Source of the DNA: DATEGZ01 sp035279905
Lineage (GTDB): Bacteria; Acidobacteriota; Vicinamibacteria; Vicinamibacterales; SCN-69-37
Length of the DNA stretch: 64,000 nt
Assembly: GCA_035279905.1 (NCBI GenBank)
Contig: DATEGZ010000113.1
Span: 6,905 to 70,904 of the forward strand
Reading direction: 5' to 3'
Shown: positions 18,886 through 27,030 of the stretch, piece after piece
Position numbering within the stretch: position 1 is the stretch's first letter
Layout: each line of letters opens with the position of its first letter
Translations under genes and position numbers: made by a program
The notes under the pieces: generated by a model
Told to the model about the DNA's origin: nothing
Seen by the model: the letters and a program-made list of their open reading frames with translations, nothing else
Databases searched by the model: none

Positions 18886-20499
18886 ATGCGTAAACATCTC
18901 GGAATCCGTGTTGCCGGCGTGGTCGCGATGCTGCTCCTTGGGGTATCGATCGCGCGGGCGCACGAAGTGACCTACCTCGGAACAGTTGTGGCCGTCGAGG
19001 CCGCCCGGGTGCAAGCAAAGACGACAGATCCAGACACGAAAAAGGAAGTGACGGCATGGTTCGTCGTCAACACAGACACTCGGGTCAAGCGCGGCGACGC
19101 AGTCGTGTCCTACGCCGATGCGAACATCATGAAGAGCGAGCGAATCGCCATCGTGGTGGATCACGACGCGAAGACAAAGATGCTCGCTGTTGAGATCCGA
19201 TTAGCGGAGATGGACGCGATGGCGGTCGTGCGCGGTGCGCAGCCAGGAACCACGCCGCCGACTCCCGCGGCCCCGACGATGCCGGCGGGGCATCAGATGC
19301 CTGGCGGCCAGCAGATGCCGGGGATGAGCATGGGTGCTCCAGCATCAGGCTGGCAGTTCATGCAGGACGGCGTCGTGTACGGACTGTTTAATCACCAGGG
19401 CGGACCGCGCGGTGGGAATGAGTTCGTGGTGCCCAACTGGTGGATGGGCATGTGGACGCGTGAGAGTGGGAGCCAGCAATTTGGCCTGAATGCCATGTTC
19501 AGTTTGGATCCCGCCACGGTTGGCAAGAGCGGATATCGAGAGATCTTTCAGGTCGGCGAAGCCCTAGATGGGAAGCCCCTGATCGACCGGCAGCACCCTC
19601 ACGATTTCTTCATGCAACTGGCAGCAAGCTGGAGAAAGACGCTTGGTGATGAGAGCGCCCTGGTCATCGCCGGGGGCCCGGCGGGTGAGCCGACGCTCGG
19701 GCCCGTCGCGTTCATGCATCGCGCCTCTGCAGCTGGCTTGGTGTTGGCGCCGCTCGGTCATCACACGTTCGATTCGACGCACATCAGCTTCGGTGTTGTT
19801 ACCGCGGCGCTCGAGCGAGGACGGTGGACGTTCGAAGGTTCGGCATTCAATGGCCGCGAACCCGATGAGAATCGTTGGAATTTCGATTTCGGCGCGATGG
19901 ATTCATTCGCGGGTCGCGTGTGGTTTCGGCCCACTAAGGAATGGGAAGTTCAGGTCTCGACCGGCCGTTTGAAGGAGCCGGAGGAACTGGAGCCGGGCGA
20001 CGTGCAGCGGACCACCGCGTCGGCATCTTGGTTTCGTCAATCGGAGGCTGGAATCAGCGCCGTGACCGTTGGCTACGGCGTGAACGCTGCGCACGGCGAA
20101 CAGCGACACGGCGTCTTCGGCGAATTCACGCTCGAGCGACACGCCAATTCGGTGTTTGGACGCGTCGAATTTCAGCAGGTTGAAGCCGACGTCCTCCTGA
20201 CCGATCAGATCCCCGACCCGCTTCAGTCCGGCATCGGTCGACAGACCGTTACGGCGCTCGCGCTGGGTGCGGCCCGGAACCTTGTGACGTGGAGGGGATT
20301 CGAGGGAGCTGTCGGCGGGCAGGTCACTTTCTACGGCGTGCCTGAGGACCTCAGGCCGACGTATGGGGATCACCCGATCTCCTTTCAGGCCTTCTTCCGT
20401 CTGCGCTTGCCATCAGGAAGCATGGGGCGCATGTGGAACATGCGCATGTCCCAAGGACCCAAGATCGACATGGATCACAGTGGCCATGTCATGCGGTAA
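18886..20499 (+). CDS. Secreted copper-block protein: DUF5666-like N-domain plus outer-membrane-type C-region
   Basis: A 537-residue exported protein (signal MLLLGVSIARA). Residues about 25-110 form a small beta-rich domain nearly repeating the standalone protein at 21025: both carry a (Y/F)xGTVV start, WFVVN.DT.VKRGDA and a YADA segment. A Met/His/Gln linker (QMPGGQQMPGMSMG, about 135-150) is a likely Cu-binding stretch. The remaining 380 residues have alternating hydrophobic strands and many Gly, Trp and Phe, like an outer-membrane barrel, with QHPHDFFMQL and LGHHTFDSTH conserved-looking His motifs. It may be a CopB-like outer-membrane protein, but I cannot confirm the family. Confidence 0.65.
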   Translation: MRKHLGIRVAGVVAMLLLGVSIARAHEVTYLGTVVAVEAARVQAKTTDPDTKKEVTAWFVVNTDTRVKRGDAVVSYADANIMKSERIAIVVDHDAKTKMLAVEIRLAEMDAMAVVRGAQPGTTPPTPAAPTMPAGHQMPGGQQMPGMSMGAPASGWQFMQDGVVYGLFNHQGGPRGGNEFVVPNWWMGMWTRESGSQQFGLNAMFSLDPATVGKSGYREIFQVGEALDGKPLIDRQHPHDFFMQLAASWRKTLGDESALVIAGGPAGEPTLGPVAFMHRASAAGLVLAPLGHHTFDSTHISFGVVTAALERGRWTFEGSAFNGREPDENRWNFDFGAMDSFAGRVWFRPTKEWEVQVSTGRLKEPEELEPGDVQRTTASASWFRQSEAGISAVTVGYGVNAAHGEQRHGVFGEFTLERHANSVFGRVEFQQVEADVLLTDQIPDPLQSGIGRQTVTALALGAARNLVTWRGFEGAVGGQVTFYGVPEDLRPTYGDHPISFQAFFRLRLPSGSMGRMWNMRMSQGPKIDMDHSGHVMR

Positions 20500-20526
20500 C
20501 GCACGAACCACGTCAGGAGAATGACA

Positions 20527-21009
20527 ATGAGACAACTGCTTCAGGGATTCGCGTTAGCGCTGATGGTGGCGACAGCAGCGGTTGGTGTTGAGGCGCAGTC
20601 AGCCGAGTCAGATGTGCTCGCCTTCTTCAAGGCGTACGACGCGGCCTTCAACGCGAAGGACATGGACAAGCTGGCAACGATGTACCACACGGACGTGACG
20701 ATCTTCGAGGGCGCGGGCGTCAATCGCGGGTGGGTTGACTACCGCGACAACCATCTGGGACCCGAGATGAAGTCGTTCCAGAACCTGCAATGGGCCCACT
20801 CGAACATTGTCGTTCACAAGTTGAGCGAGTCCGCCGCGTATGTCACGGCGGATTACACGATCAAGTACCAGGCGGGCGAACGAGCGGTCGATTCGGGCGG
20901 CATCGCGACGCACGTGCTCGTCAAGGATCAAGGCCGATGGAAGATTCGCCACTCGATGACGGCGGCGCGTCGACGCGCTCCCGGCGGCGCGGGCATCTCA
21001 AACGACTGA
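20527..21009 (+). CDS. SnoaL/DUF4440-like (NTF2 fold) secreted protein
   Basis: A 160-residue protein with a signal peptide (GFALALMVATAAVGVEAQ). The mature part reads as a cystatin/NTF2-fold domain: FFKAYDAAFNAKDMDKLATMY, then DVTIFEGAGVNRG and VTADYTIKYQ, matching the nuclear-transport-factor-2-like DUF4440/SnoaL pattern. The ATG at 20527 is better spaced from AGGAG than the one at 20521. The role is unclear; such proteins are often fused to or near stress enzymes. It lies between two copper-type secreted proteins on the same strand, so it is probably co-transcribed. Confidence 0.7.
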   Translation: MRQLLQGFALALMVATAAVGVEAQSAESDVLAFFKAYDAAFNAKDMDKLATMYHTDVTIFEGAGVNRGWVDYRDNHLGPEMKSFQNLQWAHSNIVVHKLSESAAYVTADYTIKYQAGERAVDSGGIATHVLVKDQGRWKIRHSMTAARRRAPGGAGISND

Positions 21010-21024
21010 GAATGGAGTTTCTCC

Positions 21025-21357
21025 ATGAAGACCTATAGCGCAGTTCGGTTTGCCGTTCTTGCGGCGATGTTGTTGATCGTCCTGGCTGGTTCGGTTGTCT
21101 CGGCCCATCCGATGACGTTCCAGGGAACCGTCGTTTCCGTTGAGCCGGCGAAGATCCAAGTGAGGACCGTTGGCGAGAGCACGAAGGAAGAGGACGTGTG
21201 GTTTGTCGTCAACAAGGATACGAAGGTCAAACGCGGCGACGCGACCGTGAAATACGCCGACGCCCAGATTGTCAAGGGCGAGCGCATCGTCATCACCATC
21301 GACCATGACGCGAAGATCAAGATGCTCGCCACGGACATTCGACTCGCGGCGAAGTAG
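21025..21357 (+). CDS. Small secreted beta-domain protein (copy of N-domain at 18886)
   Basis: A 110-residue exported protein with signal MLLIVLAGSVVSAHP and a single domain, TFQGTVVSVEPAKIQ followed by VWFVVNKDTKVKRGDA and ERIVITIDHD. It aligns along its whole mature length with residues 25-110 of the protein at 18886, so the two arose by duplication or fusion of the same module. Similar domains (DUF5666-like OB/beta-barrel) occur beside copper transporters; a copper-binding or sensing role is inferred. It is immediately upstream of the P-type ATPase gene (12 nt), so probably made with it. Confidence 0.7.
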   Translation: MKTYSAVRFAVLAAMLLIVLAGSVVSAHPMTFQGTVVSVEPAKIQVRTVGESTKEEDVWFVVNKDTKVKRGDATVKYADAQIVKGERIVITIDHDAKIKMLATDIRLAAK

Positions 21358-21369
21358 ACGGAGAGTCGC

Positions 21370-23850
21370 ATGTCTGAGTTGCCGGAGAGCGGAGGGATGA
21401 CCAAGGACCCGGTCTGCGGCATGACCGTCGATCCCGCGAAAGCCCGTGCATCGCTGGAGCACGGAGGCAAAACGTACTACTTCTGCAGTACTGGCTGCCG
21501 TGACAAGTTCGCGGCCGAACCTGAGCGCTGGGTTCGGAAAGAGATCGAACCGCTGCGGTCCGAACCGGTGCCAAACGAGACGCGGCAGACGAGTGTGGCG
21601 GCCCGCACCGGTCCCGCGAAGCCAGCTGTGGAATACACGTGTCCGATGCATCCGGAGGTGCGGCGGTCCGGTCCAGGGTCTTGCCCGAAGTGCGGGATGG
21701 CTCTGGAACCCGTACGTCCGACGGTTTCGGCCGTGACCGAGTGGACCTGCCCGATGCATCCGCAAATCGTTCGGCAGGCACCGGGGAACTGTCCGATCTG
21801 CGGCATGGCGCTTGAACCTCGAACGCCCGTCCAAGATCACGAGGAGAATACTGAACTTCGCGACATGTCGCGCAGGTTTTTGACGGCGGTGGTTCTCACC
21901 GTTCCAATCCTTGTTCTTGCGATGACCGAGTTCGTTCCAGGCGGCGACATGGGCGGGCTCCTGTCCATGCGCACGAAGACGTGGATTGAGTTCGGCCTCG
22001 CCACGCCGATCTGCGTCTGGGCGGCGTGGCCGTTCTATGTGCGAGCCGTGCAATCGGTGAAGAATCGCAGTTTGAACATGTTCACGCTGATCGGTCTCGG
22101 CGTCAGCGTGGCGTATGTGTACAGCGTAGTCGCCACCGTCATTCCCGAGGCGTTCCCTTCGTCGTTTCGTGATGGCGAGGGTGCGGTCGAAGTGTACTTC
22201 GAGGCCGCCGCGGTCATCGTCGCACTCATTCTCCTGGGCCAGGTGCTGGAGCTCCGCGCGCGAAGCCAGACCAGCCAGGCGATCAAGCAGCTCCTCGGTC
22301 TGGCTCCAAAGTCAGCCCGCCGACTCCGAGACGACGGCGGCGAAGACGATGTTCCGCTCGACCAGATTCAGGTCGGCGACCGGCTTCGCGTTCGGCCAGG
22401 TGAAAAGGTCCCTGTCGACGGGATCGTGCTCGAAGGAACGAGCAGCGTCGACGAGTCAATGGTCAGCGGTGAACCGATCCCCGTGCAGAAGGAGCCAGGC
22501 AACCGAGTGGTGGGCGCCACAATCAATGGGACCGGCGCCTTGGTCATGCGCGCGGAAAAGGTGGGCGCCGAGACACTGCTCGCCCGCATCGTCGCGATGG
22601 TCGCCGAGGCACAGCGGAGCCGCGCACCGATCCAGAAACTCGCTGATACCGTGTCAGGTTACTTCGTGCCGGCCGTCATTGTCGTGGCCATCATCACCTT
22701 TGCCGTCTGGGGCCTGATCGGTCCGGCACCACGGATGGCCCATGCGCTTATCAACGCGGTGGCAGTCCTGATCATCGCGTGTCCCTGCGCGCTCGGCTTG
22801 GCCACGCCGATGTCGATCATGGTCGCGACCGGCAAGGGCGCGACCGTGGGGGTGCTCTTCAGGAACGCGGAGGCCATTGAGGTCCTGCGCAAAGTCGATA
22901 CACTCGTCGTCGACAAAACCGGGACGCTCACGGAGGGCAAACCCACACTCGTCGGTGTGGTGTCGACGGCGGAGATCGGTGACGCCGAGTTGCTCCGCGT
23001 CTCGGCGGCGCTCGAGCGAGGCAGTGAGCATCCGCTCGCCGCAGCCATTGTCAAAGGCGCAGAGGCGAGGAAAGTACCGGACGTCAAGGCCGGAGATTTT
23101 CAGTCTGTCACCGGCAAGGGCGTCACTGGCAGGGTCGATGCATACGCCGTCGCATTGGGCAATCTCGCGCTGATGCAGAGCCTCACGATCGACTCGTCCA
23201 CGTTCACGGCTCGTGCCGACGAATTGCGCCAAGACGGTCAGACCGTGATGTTCGTCGCGATCAACGGTCGAATCGCCGGCCTCCTCGGGGTGGCCGATCC
23301 GATCAAGGAGAGTACCCACGACGCGATTCGCACGCTGCACGACGAAGGCGTCCAGATCGTCATGATGACCGGCGACAATCGGGTGACTGCCCAAGCTGTT
23401 GCGCGCAAGCTCGGAATCGACCAAGTCATGGCTGACGTCCTGCCCGATCAAAAGGCCCAGAAGGTGAAGGCGCTTCAGTCGGGGGGTCGGATCGTGGCGA
23501 TGGCTGGGGATGGCATCAACGACGCGCCAGCGCTGGCCCAAGCCTCCGTTGGCATCGCGATGGGGACGGGCACAGACGTTGCGATGGAGAGCGCAAGCGT
23601 GACGCTGGTCAAGGGCGATTTGCGCGGCATTGCCCGCGCGATTCAATTGTCGCGTCGCACAATGTCCAACATCAGACAGAATCTGTTCTTTGCGTTTGTG
23701 TACAACGCCGCCGGCGTACCGGTCGCGGCAGGCGTCCTCTATCCCGTGTTTGGACTGTTGCTCAGTCCGATGATCGCCGCGGCGGCCATGAGCTTCAGCT
23801 CAGTCTCCGTGATTGGCAACGCCCTTCGCCTTCGACGGGCTCAGATCTGA
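21370..23850 (+). CDS. copA: Copper-translocating P1B-type ATPase with YHS and two metal-binding modules
   Basis: An 826-residue ATP-driven Cu exporter. N-terminal cytosolic modules come in order: a YHS-type domain (DPVCGMTVDP, YYFCSTGC; about 12-55), then two copies of the short heavy-metal-binding motif (YTCPMHPEV...CPKCGMALEP near 88-118, and WTCPMHPQI...CPICGMALEP near 123-153). The membrane part contains the ion-site CPC in ACPCALG near residue 471. Catalytic motifs are DKTGTLTEG near 513 and GDGINDAPALA near 714. There is no GMTCxxC-type HMA domain; the YHS/CPMHP arrangement replaces it. The lgt-like gene follows within 6 nt. Confidence 0.93.
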   Translation: MSELPESGGMTKDPVCGMTVDPAKARASLEHGGKTYYFCSTGCRDKFAAEPERWVRKEIEPLRSEPVPNETRQTSVAARTGPAKPAVEYTCPMHPEVRRSGPGSCPKCGMALEPVRPTVSAVTEWTCPMHPQIVRQAPGNCPICGMALEPRTPVQDHEENTELRDMSRRFLTAVVLTVPILVLAMTEFVPGGDMGGLLSMRTKTWIEFGLATPICVWAAWPFYVRAVQSVKNRSLNMFTLIGLGVSVAYVYSVVATVIPEAFPSSFRDGEGAVEVYFEAAAVIVALILLGQVLELRARSQTSQAIKQLLGLAPKSARRLRDDGGEDDVPLDQIQVGDRLRVRPGEKVPVDGIVLEGTSSVDESMVSGEPIPVQKEPGNRVVGATINGTGALVMRAEKVGAETLLARIVAMVAEAQRSRAPIQKLADTVSGYFVPAVIVVAIITFAVWGLIGPAPRMAHALINAVAVLIIACPCALGLATPMSIMVATGKGATVGVLFRNAEAIEVLRKVDTLVVDKTGTLTEGKPTLVGVVSTAEIGDAELLRVSAALERGSEHPLAAAIVKGAEARKVPDVKAGDFQSVTGKGVTGRVDAYAVALGNLALMQSLTIDSSTFTARADELRQDGQTVMFVAINGRIAGLLGVADPIKESTHDAIRTLHDEGVQIVMMTGDNRVTAQAVARKLGIDQVMADVLPDQKAQKVKALQSGGRIVAMAGDGINDAPALAQASVGIAMGTGTDVAMESASVTLVKGDLRGIARAIQLSRRTMSNIRQNLFFAFVYNAAGVPVAAGVLYPVFGLLLSPMIAAAAMSFSSVSVIGNALRLRRAQI

Positions 23851-23855
23851 ACTGC

Positions 23856-24641
23856 GTGATCACCATTCACTGGAATCCGACGCCTCACCTCCGACCGATT
23901 CCCATCAACTGGTACGGGTTGACCTGGGCTGGGGGCTTTCTCGTCGGCGGCGTGCTTGTCCGCAGATGGGCCGCAACGCGCGGCGTCTCGGCGAGGCACG
24001 TTGAGAACACTGTTTTGTGGATTCTCATTGGAGCCATGGTGGGCGCGAGGCTCTACTTCATCATCCAGAATGAACCAGCGAGCTACTTCGGAGAACCGTG
24101 GCGCATCCTCGCGATTTGGCAAGGCGGCCTGGCGTATTTCGGCGGCCTGTTCGGAGGAATCGGTGCGGCTTGGTTGTACGCGCGCCGCACGCGCCTGTCG
24201 TTTTCGACACTGGCCGATCTTTTCGCGCCGGCGATCCCGATTGGTTCGGCGATTGGCCGAATTAGCTGCTTCCTCGACGGCATGGACTACGGCACTCCGA
24301 CTTCACTGCCCTGGGGCGTCGTCTACACGCACCCCAACAGCTACGCACCGATCGATGGCGTGGCGCGACATCCGGACCAGGTATACGAACTGGTCGGCGA
24401 TCTCGTGATCGCCCTTATGCTGTTGACACTTCGTCGTCGGTGGCCCGAGGGCGGCCTGTTCCTGCTCTACCTTGTGCTGTTCAGCGTGCTGCGATTCGTC
24501 GTGTTTTTTTCGCGCGGCAACGTGCCGGTGATTGCCATGGGTCTGAAGAACGGGCAATGGAGCGCGATCGCGATTCTCGCCGTGGCGCTGCCCTTGTTTC
24601 TTGTCCGCTGGCAGCGTTTTGAACGGACGTCAGGAGCCTAA
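23856..24641 (+). CDS. lgt: Prolipoprotein diacylglyceryl transferase-like protein (accessory Lgt)
   Basis: A 261-residue polytopic membrane protein with the Lgt architecture: PIPINWYGLTWAGGFLVGG at the N-terminus, an AWQGG-like segment (IWQGGLAYFGGLFGG), and the signature GRISCFLDGMDYGTPTSLPWGV around residues 130-150, followed by RHPDQVYE. Lgt adds diacylglycerol to the lipobox Cys of lipoproteins. The start is GTG. It is placed directly after copA rather than in a housekeeping context, so it is probably a second, accessory copy serving metal-resistance lipoproteins; this is inferred from position only. The Gly-Asn of the canonical signature is replaced (RISCF), so activity is plausible but not certain. 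Confidence 0.82.
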   Translation: MITIHWNPTPHLRPIPINWYGLTWAGGFLVGGVLVRRWAATRGVSARHVENTVLWILIGAMVGARLYFIIQNEPASYFGEPWRILAIWQGGLAYFGGLFGGIGAAWLYARRTRLSFSTLADLFAPAIPIGSAIGRISCFLDGMDYGTPTSLPWGVVYTHPNSYAPIDGVARHPDQVYELVGDLVIALMLLTLRRRWPEGGLFLLYLVLFSVLRFVVFFSRGNVPVIAMGLKNGQWSAIAILAVALPLFLVRWQRFERTSGA

Positions 24642-24686
24642 CGCGATAGTGCCTATCGGGGCGAGAAAATGTTGGAAGATGCACGT

Positions 24687-25871
24687 ATGACCAGTATCCG
24701 GCACTGTGGACTCGTCCTTGCCTTGTATGTAGCCGTCTTCTCGAGCGGCGCAGGGGCCAAGTTGGCAGCGCCTCAGGCATCGTCAACAGGCCGCGTGACC
24801 TTGCTGAGAACGCCCGACGGCGGAATCCAGCCGCAGATCGCTCTTGCTGCTGATGCCGGCGTGCATCTGCTGTATTTCAAGGGCGAGGCATCGCACGGCG
24901 ATCTGTTCTATGTTCGACTGGGTCGAGACGGCCAGTTCTTGCGGCCGATTCAGGTCAATAGTCATCCAGGCAGTGCCATCGCCACTGGCAGCATGCGCGG
25001 CGGGCAGATCGCCATTGGGCGTGCTGGACGCGTCCACGTCGCCTGGCACGGATCCGACAGGGCCGAGCCCAGAGCGGCTGACGGGTCCACGCCGGTGCTC
25101 TACACGCGATTGAACGATGGCGGTACGCAGTTCGAGCCGGAGCGCAATCTTGTCCACTCGGCGGCTGGCCTCGACGCCGGCACGATCGCCGCGGACCTTA
25201 CCGGTAACGTGTACGTTCTCTGGCATGCGGGGCTCCCGAACACCAGCGGCGAAGGGGACCGCCGCGTTTGGATCACGCGGTCCATTGACGACGGCCGCAC
25301 ATTCGCACGCGAGACGGCTGCCAACGACGCCTTGACCGGCGCGTGTGGTTGTTGCGGGTTGAGTGCGCTGGCCGATCGGACTGGCAATCTGTATCTCTTG
25401 TATCGCTCTGCCGCCGAAGTCGTGCACCGCGACACATATCTCCTGACGTCGCGCGACAAGGGACACGCCTTCACGAGCGACAAACTGCAGGCGTGGAATG
25501 TCGGTGCGTGTCCCATGAGCACGTTCTCGTTGAGCGAGAGTGCGCGCCACATCCTCGCCGCTTGGGAAACCGCCGGCCAGGTGCAATGGCTGCAGATCGA
25601 TATCGCGAGCGGGCGGCGGTCCCCGGTGACGCCTGCGCCGGGATCGACAAACGATCGGAAGCATCCGGTCATCGCGCGGAACTCACGCGGGGAAACCCTG
25701 CTGGCCTGGACTGAAGGCACCGTCTGGAACAAGGGCGGTGCGGTCGCGTGGCAGGTCTTCGACCAGGACGGAGCCGCGACGACCGAACGAGGTCGTCTGC
25801 CGGGCGTCCCGACCTGGGGGTTGGTCGCTATCGCAGCGCGACCGGACGGTAGTTTCGTGATCGTGTACTGA
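24687..25871 (+). CDS. Secreted sialidase-like (BNR repeat) beta-propeller protein
   Basis: A 394-residue exported protein (signal CGLVLALYVAVFSSGAGA). Repeating SxDxGxxF/Asp-box-like elements occur (SIDDGRTFARE near 215; SRDKGHAFTS near 260), which indicate a six-bladed sialidase/neuraminidase-type propeller. A CGCCGLSAL cysteine cluster (about residues 224-232) and LYRSAA follow. True sialidase activity cannot be claimed: the arginine triad is not evident to me. The start at 24687 is chosen because GGAAG is spaced before it. It lies between lgt and the EamA gene on the same strand, and may be part of the copper operon, where such propellers are common. Confidence 0.7.
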   Translation: MTSIRHCGLVLALYVAVFSSGAGAKLAAPQASSTGRVTLLRTPDGGIQPQIALAADAGVHLLYFKGEASHGDLFYVRLGRDGQFLRPIQVNSHPGSAIATGSMRGGQIAIGRAGRVHVAWHGSDRAEPRAADGSTPVLYTRLNDGGTQFEPERNLVHSAAGLDAGTIAADLTGNVYVLWHAGLPNTSGEGDRRVWITRSIDDGRTFARETAANDALTGACGCCGLSALADRTGNLYLLYRSAAEVVHRDTYLLTSRDKGHAFTSDKLQAWNVGACPMSTFSLSESARHILAAWETAGQVQWLQIDIASGRRSPVTPAPGSTNDRKHPVIARNSRGETLLAWTEGTVWNKGGAVAWQVFDQDGAATTERGRLPGVPTWGLVAIAARPDGSFVIVY

Positions 25872-25888
25872 CGTCCTCGCGTGCAAAC

Positions 25889-26950
25889 ATGTCGGCTCAT
25901 TCTGGGCATCGGTGGCCGGGCGTACCGCTGGCGGTGGCGTCGGCGGTTCTCTTCGGCGTGAGCACGCCGATCGCCAAGAGACTTCTCGGCGACCTGCCGC
26001 CGGCGATGTTGGCTGGATTGCTCTATCTGGGTTCTGGTCTCGGGCTGTTCCTCCTGAGACGACTGCGATCCGCGGCTCGACCGATGGCGGAGGCGCCCAT
26101 TCGCCGCCGCGATCTTCCGTGGGTGGGTGCCATCGTGCTCGCAGGCGGGGTCATCGGCCCACTGCTTCTGATGATCGGGCTCGAGAGTGCACCCGCCTCC
26201 ACTGCGTCGCTGCTTCTCAATCTCGAAGGCGTGTTCACACTCGGGATTGCGTGGGTGGTGTTTCGAGAGAACGCCGATCTGCGAATTGGCCTCGGAGCGG
26301 CGGCGATTCTTTCGGCCGCGCTTCTATTGTCTTGGACGGGTGGGACAGGTGGCGTCAGTTGGCGCAGCCTCGCCATCGTTGGGGCCTGCCTTGCCTGGAG
26401 CATCGACAACAACCTGACTCGGCGGCTTTCGGCATCAGACCCCGTTCAGTTGGCAATGATCAAAGGACTCTCCGCTGGCGCCCTGAATACGGCCTTGGCC
26501 ATAGCTTCAGGATCCGCGCGGATCTCGGGCTTCGCGGTCGCAGCGGCGATGGGGGTCGGATTTGTCGGCTATGGCCTCAGCCTCGTCGCGTTCATCCTAG
26601 CGCTTCGGCATCTTGGGACCGCACGCACAGGGGCGTATTTTTCCTTCGCGCCTTTTGTCGGCGCGTCGGTCTCGATCGTCGCGTTCGGCGAGCCCGTCAC
26701 GCCAACCTTCGTGTTGGCGGCGGGACTGATGGCGACAGGCCTGTATCTACATCTGGCAGAGCGGCACGCGCACGAACATATTCACGAGCCCATGGCTCAC
26801 GAACACCGCCACGTTCACGACGAGCATCACCAGCATGCACATGGCCCGGCGGATCCTCCGGGCGAACCGCACACACATTGGCATGATCATGTGCGGCTCG
26901 TGCATTCCCACCCCCACTATCCGGACCTTCATCACCGCCACCACCACTGA
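25889..26950 (+). CDS. EamA/DMT-family permease with His-rich tail
   Basis: A 353-residue inner-membrane protein with ten hydrophobic segments in two EamA repeats (about residues 8-140 and 155-285), the drug/metabolite transporter fold. After the last membrane helix comes a cytoplasmic or periplasmic tail (about 290-353) in which roughly one residue in three is His (HAHEHIHEPMAHEHRH, then HHQHAHG and HPHYPDLHHRHHH). That tail suggests binding of Ni, Co, Zn or Cu and metal transport or sensing. Such His-tailed EamA proteins are seen near metal genes. The substrate is unknown. It is convergent with the multicopper oxidase gene. Confidence 0.85.
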   Translation: MSAHSGHRWPGVPLAVASAVLFGVSTPIAKRLLGDLPPAMLAGLLYLGSGLGLFLLRRLRSAARPMAEAPIRRRDLPWVGAIVLAGGVIGPLLLMIGLESAPASTASLLLNLEGVFTLGIAWVVFRENADLRIGLGAAAILSAALLLSWTGGTGGVSWRSLAIVGACLAWSIDNNLTRRLSASDPVQLAMIKGLSAGALNTALAIASGSARISGFAVAAAMGVGFVGYGLSLVAFILALRHLGTARTGAYFSFAPFVGASVSIVAFGEPVTPTFVLAAGLMATGLYLHLAERHAHEHIHEPMAHEHRHVHDEHHQHAHGPADPPGEPHTHWHDHVRLVHSHPHYPDLHHRHHH

Positions 26951-27030
26951 TGTCGTGTGACGGGACAACCATGCTCAATTCAGCCAAGATTAGGATCTGA
27001 CGGCTCGCCTCCGACTCTGCTGCTGGCGAC

